A stretch of 64,000 bases of DNA from Schlesneria sphaerica (GCF_044336245.1 NZ_CP172346.1:6448001-6512000); one strand, 5' to 3'. Counted from the stretch's first letter, positions 26,043 to 36,331 are shown. The notes: generated from the letters alone by a model not told the origin. A program made the numbers and translations.

Positions 26043-28823
26043 TCACCTCAAGTAGATGAATTCGTTGCTGGCGAACAGACTTTGGCAAAATAGAGACCAG
26101 TCCTGGCGCGTGGCATTTTCGCCCAGGAATTGCATCGCTCGTTTGATTTCCGCTTCCTGCGGTGGACGACCAAACGCTAATTCGTAGGCGAGTTGAATCC
26201 GGGCCTCGTCATACCCCGAAGCCGTCCTGAGACGTTCCGCCAAAGCATCGGCAGAGTCCATGACCAGATCCGAATTCATCAGCAGCAGGGCCTGTGGGGC
26301 GACGACTGTGGAACTGCGATCTCCTGTGGGCATCGTTGGATCGGGGAAATCGAACTGTTCGAACATGGTGTAGACATTGTTTCGCACAACGGGCAGATAG
26401 ATTGCGCGTCTTAGACTGTCGTACTTCGTGTGGTCAATCGAAGTATGGTCGAACACGAACTGGCGATTGCGTAACGGGATCGACTTTCCGCCAATGGATT
26501 CATCCAATCGTCCCGAGACTGCCAGAATGGTGTCCCGAATCTGCTCAGCGTCCAACCGCTGCAGCGGGAATTTCCACAGCAGTCGGTTATCCACGTCGAT
26601 CTCGGAGGCGGATGCTTCATCAGGATTCGTTGAAGCCATCTGGTAGGCATTGGAAGCCAGAATCAGGCGATGCAATTCCTTGATCGACCATCCCTGCTCC
26701 ATGAAATGCCGGGCCAGGAAGTCAAGCAGTTCCGGATGTGATGGGCGATCCCCCAGTCGACCAAAGTTTTCGGTCGATGCGACGATCCCCTTCCCGAAGT
26801 GCCATCGCCAGACACGATTTACAAAGACGCGTGCGGTCAGTGGGTGTTCGGTACTTGCCATCCACTGTGCCAGTTCCATTCGTCCACTCTGCGTAACCTT
26901 GAGAACCGGGCGAACGGTCGAAGTTCTCATGACCTCGGGAAACTCGCGCGAGACGGGCTTTCCAAGATTGCGATGGCTGCCGCGAATATGAATCGGGATT
27001 TCTGTCTGAACCGGACCATCCGCCACCCCCATGGCCGATGCGGCATCCGGTGACTGGCTTTCGAAAATGCGTGCTTCGGTGGCTAACCTGTCGTATTCGG
27101 CCAGCGTCGCGGCATCGAATGCGAATTCGGGCTTGGGTGGAACGGCGAGGAATCCGGAAGCGTCATACAGAGCAGCCCTCGCCTGTTCCAGCTTGGGGTC
27201 CTCGAGCGTCGAGGCAGAAGGATTCGCCTTGCGTGCTTCAGCGAGTGCCGGTTCTACTCCCTCCAACAGGGGGCGGAAATGCTGATCGATACCGGCAATA
27301 TCACCCGCTTCAGCAAGTGGATGCCAGGCGCTGAACAGAGGATCATCCCGGTGCCGGTCCAGGTGCAATCGGCAATGATGCAGGATCCGTGGATGCAGTC
27401 CGTACGGCTGGGCGAATGCTTCCACTTCGACCAGTGACGAATCGGGGCTGAAGCGTGCCGCGGCCACCAGGTAGTCGGTCGCTTTGGAACGGGCTGCCAG
27501 ACGGAGTTTCTCGGTCGCCTGACTGCGGAAGTTCGCCGCCGCAGCCTGCTTTTCAGCAATCTGCTTATCGACTTCCTTCAATTTGTTAAGTTCTTCTTCC
27601 GTGGCGAAGGAATGTTCGTACCAGTGTTTGATCGCTCCGTAGTTGGTATTTGCGAACGTCCGTGTGCTTTTGAAGATTGCGGCGAGCGCGTAGTAGTCGG
27701 TCTGTTTGATCGGGTCAAACTTGTGGTCATGGCAGCGGACGCAACCGAAAGTCATCCCCAGGAAGGTCTTGCTGGTCGAATCGAGTTGCTCATCGATCGT
27801 ATCCATATCCAGCTTTTCGCGATCAGGCTCCGCCAGAACCTTCGCACCCAGAGCCAGGAATCCGGTTGCGGTTCTCGTCTCCTGATTGGCTTCGGGCAGC
27901 AGGTCTCCGGCGAGCTGTTCGATCAGGAACCGATCGAAGGGTTTGTCCTTATTGAAGGCATTGACGACATAGTCGCGGTATCGCCACGCCGTACCGTAAG
28001 CGAGGTTTTCGTCCAGCCCGTTGGAATCAGCGTAGCGGGCGACGTCGAGCCAGTGTCGGCCCCAGCGGACTCCGTATCCTGGTGACGCCAGCAGACGCTC
28101 ATAAACGTTCTTGAAGGCGTCTGGCGATTCGTCTGCGAGGAACGCCTTGATCTCTTCAGGAGTGGGGGGAAGTCCGGTCAGGTCGAAGGTGACGCGGCGA
28201 ATCAATGTCGCCTTGTCCGCCATCGGAGCGGGTTTCAGGCCATTTAACTCCAGCTTCGCGAGCAGGAAGGCATCGATTGGCGTCTTTACCCAGTCTTTTT
28301 GTTTCACTTCGGGAAGTGGCGGATTGGCAACAGGGCGAAACGACCAGAATTCCCGCCCTTCTTCAATACTCATTCCGACCGGCTTGGGGGCTCCCTCGGC
28401 TTCCTTTGCTTCACGGGGATCCACCGCGCCGCGGGTGACCCATTTCTCGAGAATTTCAATCTCGGCATCGGTGAGCCGGTTCTTGGGGGGCATCTGGAAG
28501 TCCGAGTTCTTGTAACGGACTGCCTCGATAATCAGGCTTTTGTCAGGGTCCCCGGCGACGAGCGCCGTGCCGGAATCTCCCCCTCTCATAACGCCGTCGC
28601 GGGTATCCAGACTGAGCCCTCCGCTCGCCTTGGCACCGGAATGGCATTCGTAGCAATGCTGGACGAGCAGCGGACGAACGCTCTTCTCGAAAAATTCCAG
28701 ATCCGCCGCAGATGGCTCTACCGCATGGCTTAGAGAGAACGGCGTCAGCGATCCGAAAAGCGACCAGATGATCAGAACTGACCACCGGGCACGGGATGCG
28801 GGAAGTTGATTCTGCATAGTCAC
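26043..28823 (-). CDS. DUF1549/DUF1553 protein with planctomycete cytochrome c domain
   Basis: 926 residues, exported by a leader around residues 13-34. A planctomycete-type cytochrome c domain follows, with heme site CYECH (Cys57, Cys60, His61) and the later Met-containing QMPPKNRL. Then DUF1549 (about 160-370, with WVKTPIDAFLLAKLE and the second CVRCH in FGCVRCHDHKFDP) and DUF1553 (about 645-900, HPLTARVFVNRVWRWHFGKGIV, FDFPDPTMPTGDRSSTVVAPQALLLMN). Its partner DUF1501 protein is encoded directly downstream. The GTG start overlaps the stop of the transporter gene (GTGA), so translation is coupled; an ATG two codons later is the alternative. Likely a periplasmic redox protein in a catabolic system. 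Confidence 0.95.
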   Translation of the reverse strand: MTMQNQLPASRARWSVLIIWSLFGSLTPFSLSHAVEPSAADLEFFEKSVRPLLVQHCYECHSGAKASGGLSLDTRDGVMRGGDSGTALVAGDPDKSLIIEAVRYKNSDFQMPPKNRLTDAEIEILEKWVTRGAVDPREAKEAEGAPKPVGMSIEEGREFWSFRPVANPPLPEVKQKDWVKTPIDAFLLAKLELNGLKPAPMADKATLIRRVTFDLTGLPPTPEEIKAFLADESPDAFKNVYERLLASPGYGVRWGRHWLDVARYADSNGLDENLAYGTAWRYRDYVVNAFNKDKPFDRFLIEQLAGDLLPEANQETRTATGFLALGAKVLAEPDREKLDMDTIDEQLDSTSKTFLGMTFGCVRCHDHKFDPIKQTDYYALAAIFKSTRTFANTNYGAIKHWYEHSFATEEELNKLKEVDKQIAEKQAAAANFRSQATEKLRLAARSKATDYLVAAARFSPDSSLVEVEAFAQPYGLHPRILHHCRLHLDRHRDDPLFSAWHPLAEAGDIAGIDQHFRPLLEGVEPALAEARKANPSASTLEDPKLEQARAALYDASGFLAVPPKPEFAFDAATLAEYDRLATEARIFESQSPDAASAMGVADGPVQTEIPIHIRGSHRNLGKPVSREFPEVMRTSTVRPVLKVTQSGRMELAQWMASTEHPLTARVFVNRVWRWHFGKGIVASTENFGRLGDRPSHPELLDFLARHFMEQGWSIKELHRLILASNAYQMASTNPDEASASEIDVDNRLLWKFPLQRLDAEQIRDTILAVSGRLDESIGGKSIPLRNRQFVFDHTSIDHTKYDSLRRAIYLPVVRNNVYTMFEQFDFPDPTMPTGDRSSTVVAPQALLLMNSDLVMDSADALAERLRTASGYDEARIQLAYELAFGRPPQEAEIKRAMQFLGENATRQDWSLFCQSLFASNEFIYLR

Positions 28824-30076
28824 GCACTCACCTGGATAGTATCAACCGAATCACGATTCCACAGAAACTTCATTGAAAGTACGCCAATCCACGGTGCGAC
28901 GCCGGCCACCACAAGAACCATGTCATAGCTCTTGGAGATGTCAGCGAGCATCCCGAACAGGCTGTGCATCGGGGACGTTACCGCCCAGACCCACAGGCCC
29001 AGCAAGCCCGTCATCCTGCCGACATGCGACACGGAAAGCTCCTGGACAAAACTATAATAGCACGGGGCCATCGCCAGTGCTCCTGCCCCAATTAGTAGCA
29101 GTGTCCCCAGTAATGGCCAGCCTTGACCCAGCCACGGAAGAAAGAGACTGGTCGAAGTCAGGGCGCAGGAGCAGGCAAAAACGGTTCGCCGAGCGTTGTG
29201 GGGCGTACTGCCCCATCGGCGGACCAGCCAGAGCGAACCCACTCCTGCCAGAATGCAGCCGACGTCCGTGGCGAGGAAGTAAAGTGAGTTAAAATCCAGA
29301 GCGACACTTTCTTCATATCCTCGGCCAATCTGCAGGAATTTCATCAGCCAGACACGGTACGTGTGCCAGACAATCTGCATTCCAATCACAAGAATGGCAA
29401 CGGCCCAAAGTCGGCCGCTGCGAAGGATGGTAAAGAGCGTCGGGGCGTTTGTATCGGCTTTAGCGGCGGTGTTCTGGGCCAGATCGCGGGATCGAAGTGC
29501 GAGAAACCAGGCGAGGACCCACACAAATCCAGTGGCACCTACGGCGACAAAGGTCGACCGCCAGGATCCTGATTCTTCGGTAATGAGAAGTTTCATGATC
29601 TGCGGAGTAATGATTGCCCCGATCGACGCTCCGCTTTGCAAAATGCTGTTTCCCATCGTTCGCTCTTTTTCGTCGAGCAACGCGAACGTTGTTTTCAGCG
29701 CGCAAGGCCAGTGACCGGCCTCGAAGAAGCCCAGGAGAGCGCGGCAGACGAGCAGTTCAGTGAACCCGTTGGACCAACCCGTGGCCATCCCCATGAGTGA
29801 CCATGAGGCCAAGACCGCAGGGTAGAGCCAATAAACACTGCACCGATCGGCAAGAAAACCAAATGTCAGTGATCCGATGGCAAAAGCCCAGCCAAAGGCT
29901 AATTCCAGGTTTCCATACTGGACATCGCTGAGTCCCAGTTCTGTCGTCACCCGGACAGAGGCGCTGGCCAGCGCCACCCGATCCATATAGTTAATGGTGG
30001 TTGCCAGCAGCAGGAGTCCTGTGATGCCCCATTTCCAGAAGGCCGGTCGCGGAGGGATCACTGTATCGGTCGACAT
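28820..30076 (-). CDS. MFS transporter, ACS/hexuronate-type
   Basis: 418 residues, about 12 membrane helices, inner membrane. Residues 13-32 (WGITGLLLLATTINYMDRVALA) carry the NYMDR motif of the anion:cation symporter family, which includes hexuronate, galactarate and phthalate transporters. The loop 2-3 motif GFLADR (GSLTFGFLADRC) is present, as is the RALLGFFEAGHWPCALKTT motif typical of this subfamily. It probably imports an organic acid or sugar acid by H+ or Na+ symport. Located between an IclR regulator gene (92 bases upstream) and the DUF1549/1553 gene, so it looks like the uptake step of one regulated operon. Confidence 0.92.
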   Translation of the reverse strand: MSTDTVIPPRPAFWKWGITGLLLLATTINYMDRVALASASVRVTTELGLSDVQYGNLELAFGWAFAIGSLTFGFLADRCSVYWLYPAVLASWSLMGMATGWSNGFTELLVCRALLGFFEAGHWPCALKTTFALLDEKERTMGNSILQSGASIGAIITPQIMKLLITEESGSWRSTFVAVGATGFVWVLAWFLALRSRDLAQNTAAKADTNAPTLFTILRSGRLWAVAILVIGMQIVWHTYRVWLMKFLQIGRGYEESVALDFNSLYFLATDVGCILAGVGSLWLVRRWGSTPHNARRTVFACSCALTSTSLFLPWLGQGWPLLGTLLLIGAGALAMAPCYYSFVQELSVSHVGRMTGLLGLWVWAVTSPMHSLFGMLADISKSYDMVLVVAGVAPWIGVLSMKFLWNRDSVDTIQVSA

Positions 30077-30168
30077 GGGATACGCTGCTCAACTTGTTTC
30101 AGGCGGGTGGGATTTTTCGATCAGTTAAAGAGCGTCGATCACGTCACTGGAACGGTCTGATCCGGTCG

Positions 30169-31011
30169 TCAATGGCTGCCACCAGGACTTGGCGACGTAT
30201 TGTCCGATTCGGGAACCGGACCAAACTCGGCCGAGATGTCCCGTGCGCATTGCACGGCCGCTTCAACGAGCGCTGATTGCTCGACCGGCTCGTCACGGCG
30301 ACAAAGGTGCGATACGCAAAGCACCCCCAGCAGATTCGATCCGCCACCCATCACTGCGATGGCACAGTCACGGACCCCCACCACGATGGGACTGTCTTCG
30401 TATGAATAGCCCCGCTTGCGAATCTCGGCCATGTGGGCTTCATACATTTTGATTCTGCTTGCGGTCTCACCCGACTGTTTCCAGTAATCTTTTCGTCGAT
30501 GGTCCGGAAGCATCGCCAAGGCGACCAGGCCACTGATTCGTCGATGCAGTTCAAAGGTGGCACCGATTCGCACGGCCAGCATGACGTCGGAGTCCCCCTC
30601 CGCACGGGCGACGACAAGCATCCGGTTCTGAACCACGATGTTGAGGTGACATGATTCGCGCAGTTGCCGGGCCAGCCGCTCCATGTGGGGCATCGCGTGG
30701 GCAACGAGCATCTGCGTCGATGCGTGCTGGGAACCGAGTTCAAACAGCTTGGTCGACAATCGGTAAATCTGACCGCTGTCCCGAACCAGATACCCCCGCT
30801 CCTGCAGACACACCAGCACCCGAAACAGTTCCTGCTTGCTTCGTCCCAGTGCATCAGCAATCCCCGTCAGGCTCATCCCGCGCGAAGAATCCCCCAGCAG
30901 TTCCAGCACATCCAGAGCTTTGTCGACAGCCGGTGCGTTGTAGACTGTGGTCTCTTCGTTATTCGAGATCGCCCGCCGTGAAGCTGAGGATTTTTTGGAT
31001 TCGTTTTTCAT
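30169..31011 (-). CDS. IclR-family transcriptional regulator
   Basis: 280 residues from ATG 31011; longer in-frame starts add an unlikely N-terminus. A winged helix-turn-helix at about 25-85 (VDKALDVLELLGDSSRGMSLTGIADALGRSKQELFRVLVCLQERGYLVRD) is followed by the IclR effector-binding domain at about 100-265 (HMERLARQLRESCHLNIVVQNRM... VRIGATFELHRRISGLVALAMLPDHRR... RGYSYEDSPIVVGVRDCAIAVMGG). It likely senses the substrate carried by the adjacent transporter and controls the operon. A 15-base palindrome 92 bases upstream is a candidate autoregulatory site. The C-terminal tail is Ser/Pro-rich. Confidence 0.93.
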   Translation of the reverse strand: MKNESKKSSASRRAISNNEETTVYNAPAVDKALDVLELLGDSSRGMSLTGIADALGRSKQELFRVLVCLQERGYLVRDSGQIYRLSTKLFELGSQHASTQMLVAHAMPHMERLARQLRESCHLNIVVQNRMLVVARAEGDSDVMLAVRIGATFELHRRISGLVALAMLPDHRRKDYWKQSGETASRIKMYEAHMAEIRKRGYSYEDSPIVVGVRDCAIAVMGGGSNLLGVLCVSHLCRRDEPVEQSALVEAAVQCARDISAEFGPVPESDNTSPSPGGSH

Positions 31012-31515
31012 GAAACTCAGTTTTGCAGATGATACAGGGAGGGTCAAGCCTGATCCGATTGCGATTGCGGATACCCGATACGAGCAACACATGAGTAGAG
31101 AGGATTCGAACCGAATCAGAACGTCAGGCACGCGGAGAACAGCGAGTAGATGAGCGGAACTGATTAGACAACGAGGGATCGGAATTCACAATTATCATCG
31201 GCCCATTGGCGGGGCGAATTGGTGAAGACCGAAGTTCGCAATCCAGCGATCTGGGGCCGACGTGCCCACCGTTATTCTCGAACGATCGGGCTCGGGAAAG
31301 CTTGAGGCGATCAAGGAGTTACGACGAAAGTGTGCGGTGGACGATCGTATTCGAGGCAACAGGCCCGATTCCCTTTGCCGGATAGCAGAGGACCGGCGTC
31401 AGTCTCCGAAATTGCGGTTTACGAAGCGCTGGTCGTGCATGAGGCTTTTTCGTCGGCTGTCGTCCCAGTAGGATAAAACCGTCTATCGGCAACCATTTAA
31501 TGTCAGGAAATCTTG
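31012..31515. other. Divergent intergenic region
   Basis: Between the IclR gene and pyrE. It contains the palindrome at 31103-31117. A 69-codon frame at 31262-31471 (plus) has no ribosome site and no family, so I do not call it. Confidence 0.5.
31103..31117. promoter_or_regulatory. 15-bp palindrome, candidate IclR-type operator
   Basis: GATTCG-AAC-CGAATC, perfect 6-bp arms with a 3-base centre, 92 bases upstream of the IclR-family start. IclR-type proteins are known to bind short palindromes of about this size near their own promoters. Assignment to this regulator is inference. Confidence 0.35.
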
Positions 31516-32073
31516 ATGAGCGACCGTCAGAAGTTAATTGACCTGTTTCATGAACGAGCCTTGAAGTTTGGCGATTTCACTTTGGCCTCGGGTAAAAAAT
31601 CGACCTATTATCTTGACGGAAAGCAGATTTCGCTGCATTCAACCGGTCTGCGGCTTGTCAGCCAGGGTTTGCTGGAACTGCTCGACGGGATTGAATTTTC
31701 CGCGATCGGGGGGATGACCATCGGCGCCGACCCGATCGTGGGAGGTGTGCTTGTCGCCGCTGCGGAAACGGGACGTTCGCTCGACGGTTTTCTCGTCCGG
31801 AAGGAATCGAAGGGGCATGGGACGCAGCGCTACGTCGAAGGCCCTGTCAAGCCGGGTTCCAAAGTGGTCGTGATTGATGACGTCGTGACCACGGGTGGCA
31901 GCGCGCTCCTTGCTGTCGATCGAATTGTCGAGTTCGGTTGTGAAGTGGTCTGTGTGGTCGGGATTGTTGATCGCAAGGAAGGAGGGGCTGCCAACTTCGC
32001 CGCGCGAGGACTGCCCTTCCGTTCGCTGCTCACGATTGAAGACTTCAGAATTACCGCTCCGCCACAGGCGTGA
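31516..32073 (+). CDS. pyrE: Orotate phosphoribosyltransferase
   Basis: 185 residues, cytoplasmic. It joins orotate to PRPP, giving orotidine 5'-monophosphate in pyrimidine synthesis. Motifs: FTLASGKKSTYYLDGKQISL at the N-terminus, IGGMTIGADPIVGGVL, LVRKESKGHGTQRYVEGPVKPGSKVVVIDDVVTTGGSALLAVD with the PRPP-binding VVVIDDVVTTG. The length is typical. ATG 31516 has AGGAAATC just upstream; a TTG one codon earlier is possible. The next gene begins 45 bases later on the same strand but is functionally unrelated. Confidence 0.96.
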   Translation: MSDRQKLIDLFHERALKFGDFTLASGKKSTYYLDGKQISLHSTGLRLVSQGLLELLDGIEFSAIGGMTIGADPIVGGVLVAAAETGRSLDGFLVRKESKGHGTQRYVEGPVKPGSKVVVIDDVVTTGGSALLAVDRIVEFGCEVVCVVGIVDRKEGGAANFAARGLPFRSLLTIEDFRITAPPQA

Positions 32074-32118
32074 TGTGAAAGGCGGACTCAACTCGGATCT
32101 CGGCCCGGATAAACGAGG

Positions 32119-34434
32119 ATGACAGACGTGGTGAGAACACTTGTTGCTGCAATCATCGGCATCGTTTATCTGGCCCCCGAGTGGGTCGCGGCAGAGCAAT
32201 TGCCCACCGCAAAACGGGTTTCGCGATGGGGTGACGAAGGGCTGCCGAAGCTGACCACGTCACGGGTGACTGGATCCCCTGAGCCCCCATTGCCCTATAC
32301 CACGCAGCGCGTCTATCCCCAACTGAAAATCAACTTCCCTGTTTCGATCATCCACCAACCGGGCAGCGACCGGCTGTGGACGATTACCTTTGACGGACCT
32401 TCCGGAACAACACTGATTCGTCGGTTTGTAGACTCGGTTGATGTCACCGAACTGGAAACGGTGATTCCGTCAGAACCGGGGAACGTCGCCACCGATGTGC
32501 TTTTTCATCCCCAGTTCGAGCAGAACGGTTATGTTTTCATCGGGCATAATGAGCCCGTGACTGCGGGAGGAGAAAAGTACTGCCGGATTTCGAGGTACAA
32601 GGTCAATCCACGACCACCCTACGAAGTGGACGTCAGCTCGAAGACCACGATTATTGAGTGGCCCTCGGACGGCCACAACGGCGTTGCCATGGCGTTCGGT
32701 CTGGACGGCATGTTCTACGTGACTTCAGGCGATGGGACGTCTGACAGTGATACCAACCTGCGCGGCCAGGAAATGTCGCACCTGACGGCGAAAGTGCTCC
32801 GAATCGATATCGAACATCCCGAAGAAGGGAAGCACTACTCGGTTCCTGGTGATAACCCATTCGTTGGTCGGGACGGGATCGCACCGGAAACGTGGGCTTT
32901 TGGTCTACGTAATCCGTGGAGAATGACTGTCGATCGTCAGACGGGACACCTGTGGGTCGGAAATAATGGTCAGGATCTGTGGGAGCAGGTCTATTTCGTC
33001 CGCAAGGGTGACAATTATGGCTGGTCCGTGTTCGAGGGAAGTTATCCTTTCTATCTGGAACGGCAAATGGGCCCTGCCCCGTATGTCAAACCGACGCTCG
33101 AGCATCACCACTCGGAAGCCCGCTCACTGACCGGTGGTATTGTTTACTACGGCCAGAAACTGCCCGAACTGCGTGGTGCTTATATTTACGGGGATCATTC
33201 CACAGGCAAGGTCTGGGGAGCCCGACATGACGGAACAAACGTGCTCTGGCACCGTGAACTCGTCGACACTCCGTTCCATATCCCCGGCTTCGGTACTGAT
33301 TCAAAAGGGGAGTTTCTGGTTGCCGATTACGCGGGTAACGGTGAAGGAGGGTTCTACACACTCATCCCCACTCCTCCCCCTGACAATACGGTTCCCTTTC
33401 CTCGCACGCTGAGCGAAAGCGGTCTCTTTGAATCCGTGAAGGGACACATTGTTCAGCCCGCTCTGATTCCCTACGACGTGAATGCACCCCTGTGGTCTGA
33501 CGGAGCTGGCAAGGCGCGGTTCATTGCCATTCCGGGAGACTCGCCCAGGATCGAAATTACGGGGGCTCGCGGCTGGAATTTTCCCGACGACACCGTGATT
33601 GTGAAATCGTTCTCGCTGGATTTCATCGAAGGGGATCCGAATTCACGCCGCTGGATCGAGACCCGCTTTCTGACAAAACAGCAGAATGAATGGGTGGGGT
33701 ACTCATACCGTTGGAACGAAGAACAGACGGATGCCGCTTTGGTTTCCCAGGAAGGGATGGATCAGGAATTCACGATCAAGACTGCGGAGGGGACGCGTCA
33801 GCAGGTCTGGCATTATCCCAGTCGTGCAGAGTGCATGGTGTGCCATAGCCGAGCCGCAGGCTTTGTGCTGGGACTGAGCACCGGCCAGATGAATCGCTCG
33901 GCCATTGATCTACCGCTGCATGCAGGCGCAAGTTCCGAACCGTCCACCAATGGCACATCGGCATCCGCGAATGGAGACCTGCCGCTGGAGAATCAGTTGG
34001 AAATGCTTCAGAGGTTGGGATTACTCAAACTGGATAAAACACCCGCTGAACTCGAGCGTCTTGTGAATCCCTATGATGAAGCCGCTCCGCTGGAACTACG
34101 TGCGAAGTCGTACCTGCATGCCAACTGTGCGAACTGTCACGTGGAAGCAGGAGGTGGTAACTCACAAATACAGCTTGAATTTGTGACGGCGCTGGATCAG
34201 ATGAAAGTGATCGACGCGGTGCCGGTCCACGACAAGTTCGGATTGCCCGACGCTCGCATCGTCGCTCCCGGACACCCTGAGCGATCCGTCATTCTCCAGC
34301 GCGTCGCGAAGCGAGGTCGGGGTCAGATGCCGCAACTGGCCACATCGCTCGTTGACCAGCCCGCGGTCGAAATGCTGAGCACCTGGATCAAAAGTCTGGA
34401 CATGTCATCGAAAACGACTTCGACTGGGGAATAG
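32119..34434 (+). CDS. Secreted PQQ-type sugar dehydrogenase fused to cytochrome c-like region
   Basis: 771 residues, with an N-terminal leader (VRTLVAAIIGIVYLAPEWVAA) so periplasmic. Residues about 70-420 are a glucose/sorbosone dehydrogenase six-bladed propeller: DVLFHPQFEQNGYVFIGHNE, GHNGVAMAFGLDGMFYVTSGDG, HLTAKVLRIDI, WAFGLRNPWRMTVDRQTGHLWVGNNGQDLWEQVYFV, GDNYGWSVFEG, GAYIYGDHSTGKVWG. The C-terminal half has heme sites CMVCH and CANCH, the latter followed by a Met-containing GQMPQ near the end. It probably oxidises a sugar with PQQ and passes electrons to heme. It lies downstream of pyrE without shared function. Confidence 0.92.
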   Translation: MTDVVRTLVAAIIGIVYLAPEWVAAEQLPTAKRVSRWGDEGLPKLTTSRVTGSPEPPLPYTTQRVYPQLKINFPVSIIHQPGSDRLWTITFDGPSGTTLIRRFVDSVDVTELETVIPSEPGNVATDVLFHPQFEQNGYVFIGHNEPVTAGGEKYCRISRYKVNPRPPYEVDVSSKTTIIEWPSDGHNGVAMAFGLDGMFYVTSGDGTSDSDTNLRGQEMSHLTAKVLRIDIEHPEEGKHYSVPGDNPFVGRDGIAPETWAFGLRNPWRMTVDRQTGHLWVGNNGQDLWEQVYFVRKGDNYGWSVFEGSYPFYLERQMGPAPYVKPTLEHHHSEARSLTGGIVYYGQKLPELRGAYIYGDHSTGKVWGARHDGTNVLWHRELVDTPFHIPGFGTDSKGEFLVADYAGNGEGGFYTLIPTPPPDNTVPFPRTLSESGLFESVKGHIVQPALIPYDVNAPLWSDGAGKARFIAIPGDSPRIEITGARGWNFPDDTVIVKSFSLDFIEGDPNSRRWIETRFLTKQQNEWVGYSYRWNEEQTDAALVSQEGMDQEFTIKTAEGTRQQVWHYPSRAECMVCHSRAAGFVLGLSTGQMNRSAIDLPLHAGASSEPSTNGTSASANGDLPLENQLEMLQRLGLLKLDKTPAELERLVNPYDEAAPLELRAKSYLHANCANCHVEAGGGNSQIQLEFVTALDQMKVIDAVPVHDKFGLPDARIVAPGHPERSVILQRVAKRGRGQMPQLATSLVDQPAVEMLSTWIKSLDMSSKTTSTGE

Positions 34435-34813
34435 GGCGATTTCCCTCAATTTCAATTCCGATGGGCGCGAGGTGTCGAACTGTGTTAACTGGTCGAACTG
34501 TGGCAACGGATTGATGCCCACTGATTGACCAGTCCGTTCCCATGTAAAGATTGCAAGCACTCAGTCTTGGCAAGAGCGGTCCGGCCCGTCATCGAGCGCT
34601 TGAGCTTTGAATGAGTTGCTCAAGGAACGGATCATCAGGTCGATCGTCGTGCGAGGCCGCCCGCGTCCGATGCCGTTGCTGGGGAATTGGGTTATCGCAG
34701 ATTAGACCCTGCAGAGATCCGGTTCGCAGCGATGTCCTGTGAAAAGCTTGCTCTAAAGGTAAATCTCAGACAATTTGCCGGGCTCTGCAGGTTACCAGGC
34801 TGCCCCCGACGGA
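34435..34813. other. Intergenic region, nothing identified
   Basis: About 380 bases between the convergent sugar dehydrogenase and gluzincin-like genes. No gene, strong hairpin or repeat was found. Confidence 0.4.
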
Positions 34814-35830
34814 TCAGCGGTCTTCATCGTCACGCTGTTGGACCTTCCGGTTCTGTGAGACTTTGGCAGCGGCAGAGTTGACTGCTCTGACGGTGAAAAG
34901 AGGTTCCTGCATTCCATCACGGCTTCGTCGAGTGGGGACCTGGGCGATTTCCAGGTCTCGTTCGGCGTCGAGGGAGAAGGGATGAATCTCTTCAGGATCG
35001 CCCAGTCTCGGTTCGTTGTCAGGCGACTGACCACGGATCAGCGGGCCGTCGTTCCGATTGCGGTCTCGTGTGGCGATCTGTGTTCCGGCAGGCAGTTTGG
35101 CACTTCCCGCAAGGACCCAGTCATCCCATTCCCGTTCCAGTGATTCAATACTCTGGAACCCGTAGAGCTGGTTTAATGCGACTTCCCAGCCCCGTTCGTG
35201 TGCTAAAGCCATCAGTCGTAGATACTGCGGCTTGTCAGCGTGTTGAATCAGGAAATCCGCAAGTGAATGTCCTTCTGCGTAGAGGGTGAGGACGTCTTGC
35301 TTATCTTCCGGATAGTTCTTGATATCAAGCAGTGTTCGCAGCGGGATTTTCCGTCGCGTCCCCATCACACGGGAATGAATATCGCGAAGACGGTTTCGTT
35401 CGGAGTCGTGTTCGATCAGCGACGCAGCTCCCTCATCAGCCCAGCGTGGCAGCGGGCGGCGGAAGTGACTGGCAAAGATTGTGTGATTGATTTCATGGGG
35501 AAGGACGGAATCGAGAATGCGTTGCTCGCTTCCCTGAACCTCCATTTTCCAGCCGTAGACTTCACCACCCTGAAAGTTAAAGGTGGTGGCTCCCCCTGCC
35601 CCCATCGACCCGACCTTTACGGAGATGGGGCATGGGTGCTTCCAGTTTCCCGGTAGCGGCTTGCCGGTCCATTCAATGGCGAGCTCACGACGGTAGACTT
35701 CGGCAGCGTCACCGACTTGTTTGGCAAAATCCGGTGTGGGGGCATCGACTGAAAAATTGGGAGTGCGATAGGTCGCGCCGACCGACGCGAGAGCGCCAAT
35801 CAGAAGTAATCCACGGAAGAAAGCGTCCAT
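34814..35830 (-). CDS. Gluzincin-like metalloprotease (peptidase MA-like)
   Basis: 338 residues with a short hydrophobic leader (FRGLLLIGALASVGA), so probably periplasmic. The zinc site is HEINH (His112, Glu113, His116), with WADEGAA at about 130-136 providing the third ligand (Glu133); this HExxH plus downstream ADEG arrangement is the gluzincin/peptidase MA pattern common in planctomycetes. Residues 180-240 (LTLYAEGHSLADFLIQHADKPQYLRLMALA) are helical and also match that group. The C-terminal ~90 residues are polar, Arg/Asp/Asn-rich and probably disordered. The substrate is unknown. Confidence 0.8.
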   Translation of the reverse strand: MDAFFRGLLLIGALASVGATYRTPNFSVDAPTPDFAKQVGDAAEVYRRELAIEWTGKPLPGNWKHPCPISVKVGSMGAGGATTFNFQGGEVYGWKMEVQGSEQRILDSVLPHEINHTIFASHFRRPLPRWADEGAASLIEHDSERNRLRDIHSRVMGTRRKIPLRTLLDIKNYPEDKQDVLTLYAEGHSLADFLIQHADKPQYLRLMALAHERGWEVALNQLYGFQSIESLEREWDDWVLAGSAKLPAGTQIATRDRNRNDGPLIRGQSPDNEPRLGDPEEIHPFSLDAERDLEIAQVPTRRSRDGMQEPLFTVRAVNSAAAKVSQNRKVQQRDDEDR

Positions 35831-36331
35831 GCTGGTTCCGAAATCGAATGAAGCGGATTTTTCGTCGAATCAGCATCATGCCAATTCGCGATCGGGCAGG
35901 GAAAATTCAAGCAACTGTCGCACCGAATCACATTCGGCAAAAGCTGCCGGAACACTCTTTGAGTCGGAATCTCTTACGCCGAAATCTCTTATGGATTTCG
36001 AATTTGGCCCGGCAATGCATTCTCCCAGATCAGGCGGGCGATGTCCAGCTTGTAAAGATTACACGGATGGTGAGGAGTTTAGCGGAGATGAGGAGACTTT
36101 GCAGGGATGGCGAGAGAGTTCAGGTGTTAGAATCGATGGAATCCACATCCCCCGAGATTTGCGGAACGGCAGCAAACGGCGCCTGACTGCACCCTGGCTG
36201 GAACGGGGCCATTAAGTCTGAAAACTTACACTCGGCTTTCGCCGCGATTTACCCGATATGTAGTTCGTCGCTGACTGAAACGCGGCAGGCCGGAATATGG
36301 CCCTCAGGCGGGATGGATCTCGCAGGACAAT
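35831..36331. other. Intergenic region, no gene called
   Basis: About 500 bases. A 128-codon plus frame at 35829-36215 is Ser/Arg/Glu-rich, lacks a ribosome site and overlaps the start of the gluzincin-like gene, so it is not called. Nothing else stands out. Confidence 0.4.

Noticed and set aside
31095..31125. tRNA-like GGTTCGAATCC on the minus strand
   Set aside because: The T-stem does not pair beyond two bases, and no D-arm, anticodon arm or acceptor stem surrounds it; it is the 15-bp palindrome.
35829..36215. 128-codon plus frame
   Set aside because: Overlaps the gluzincin-like gene start, lacks a ribosome site and has low-complexity composition.
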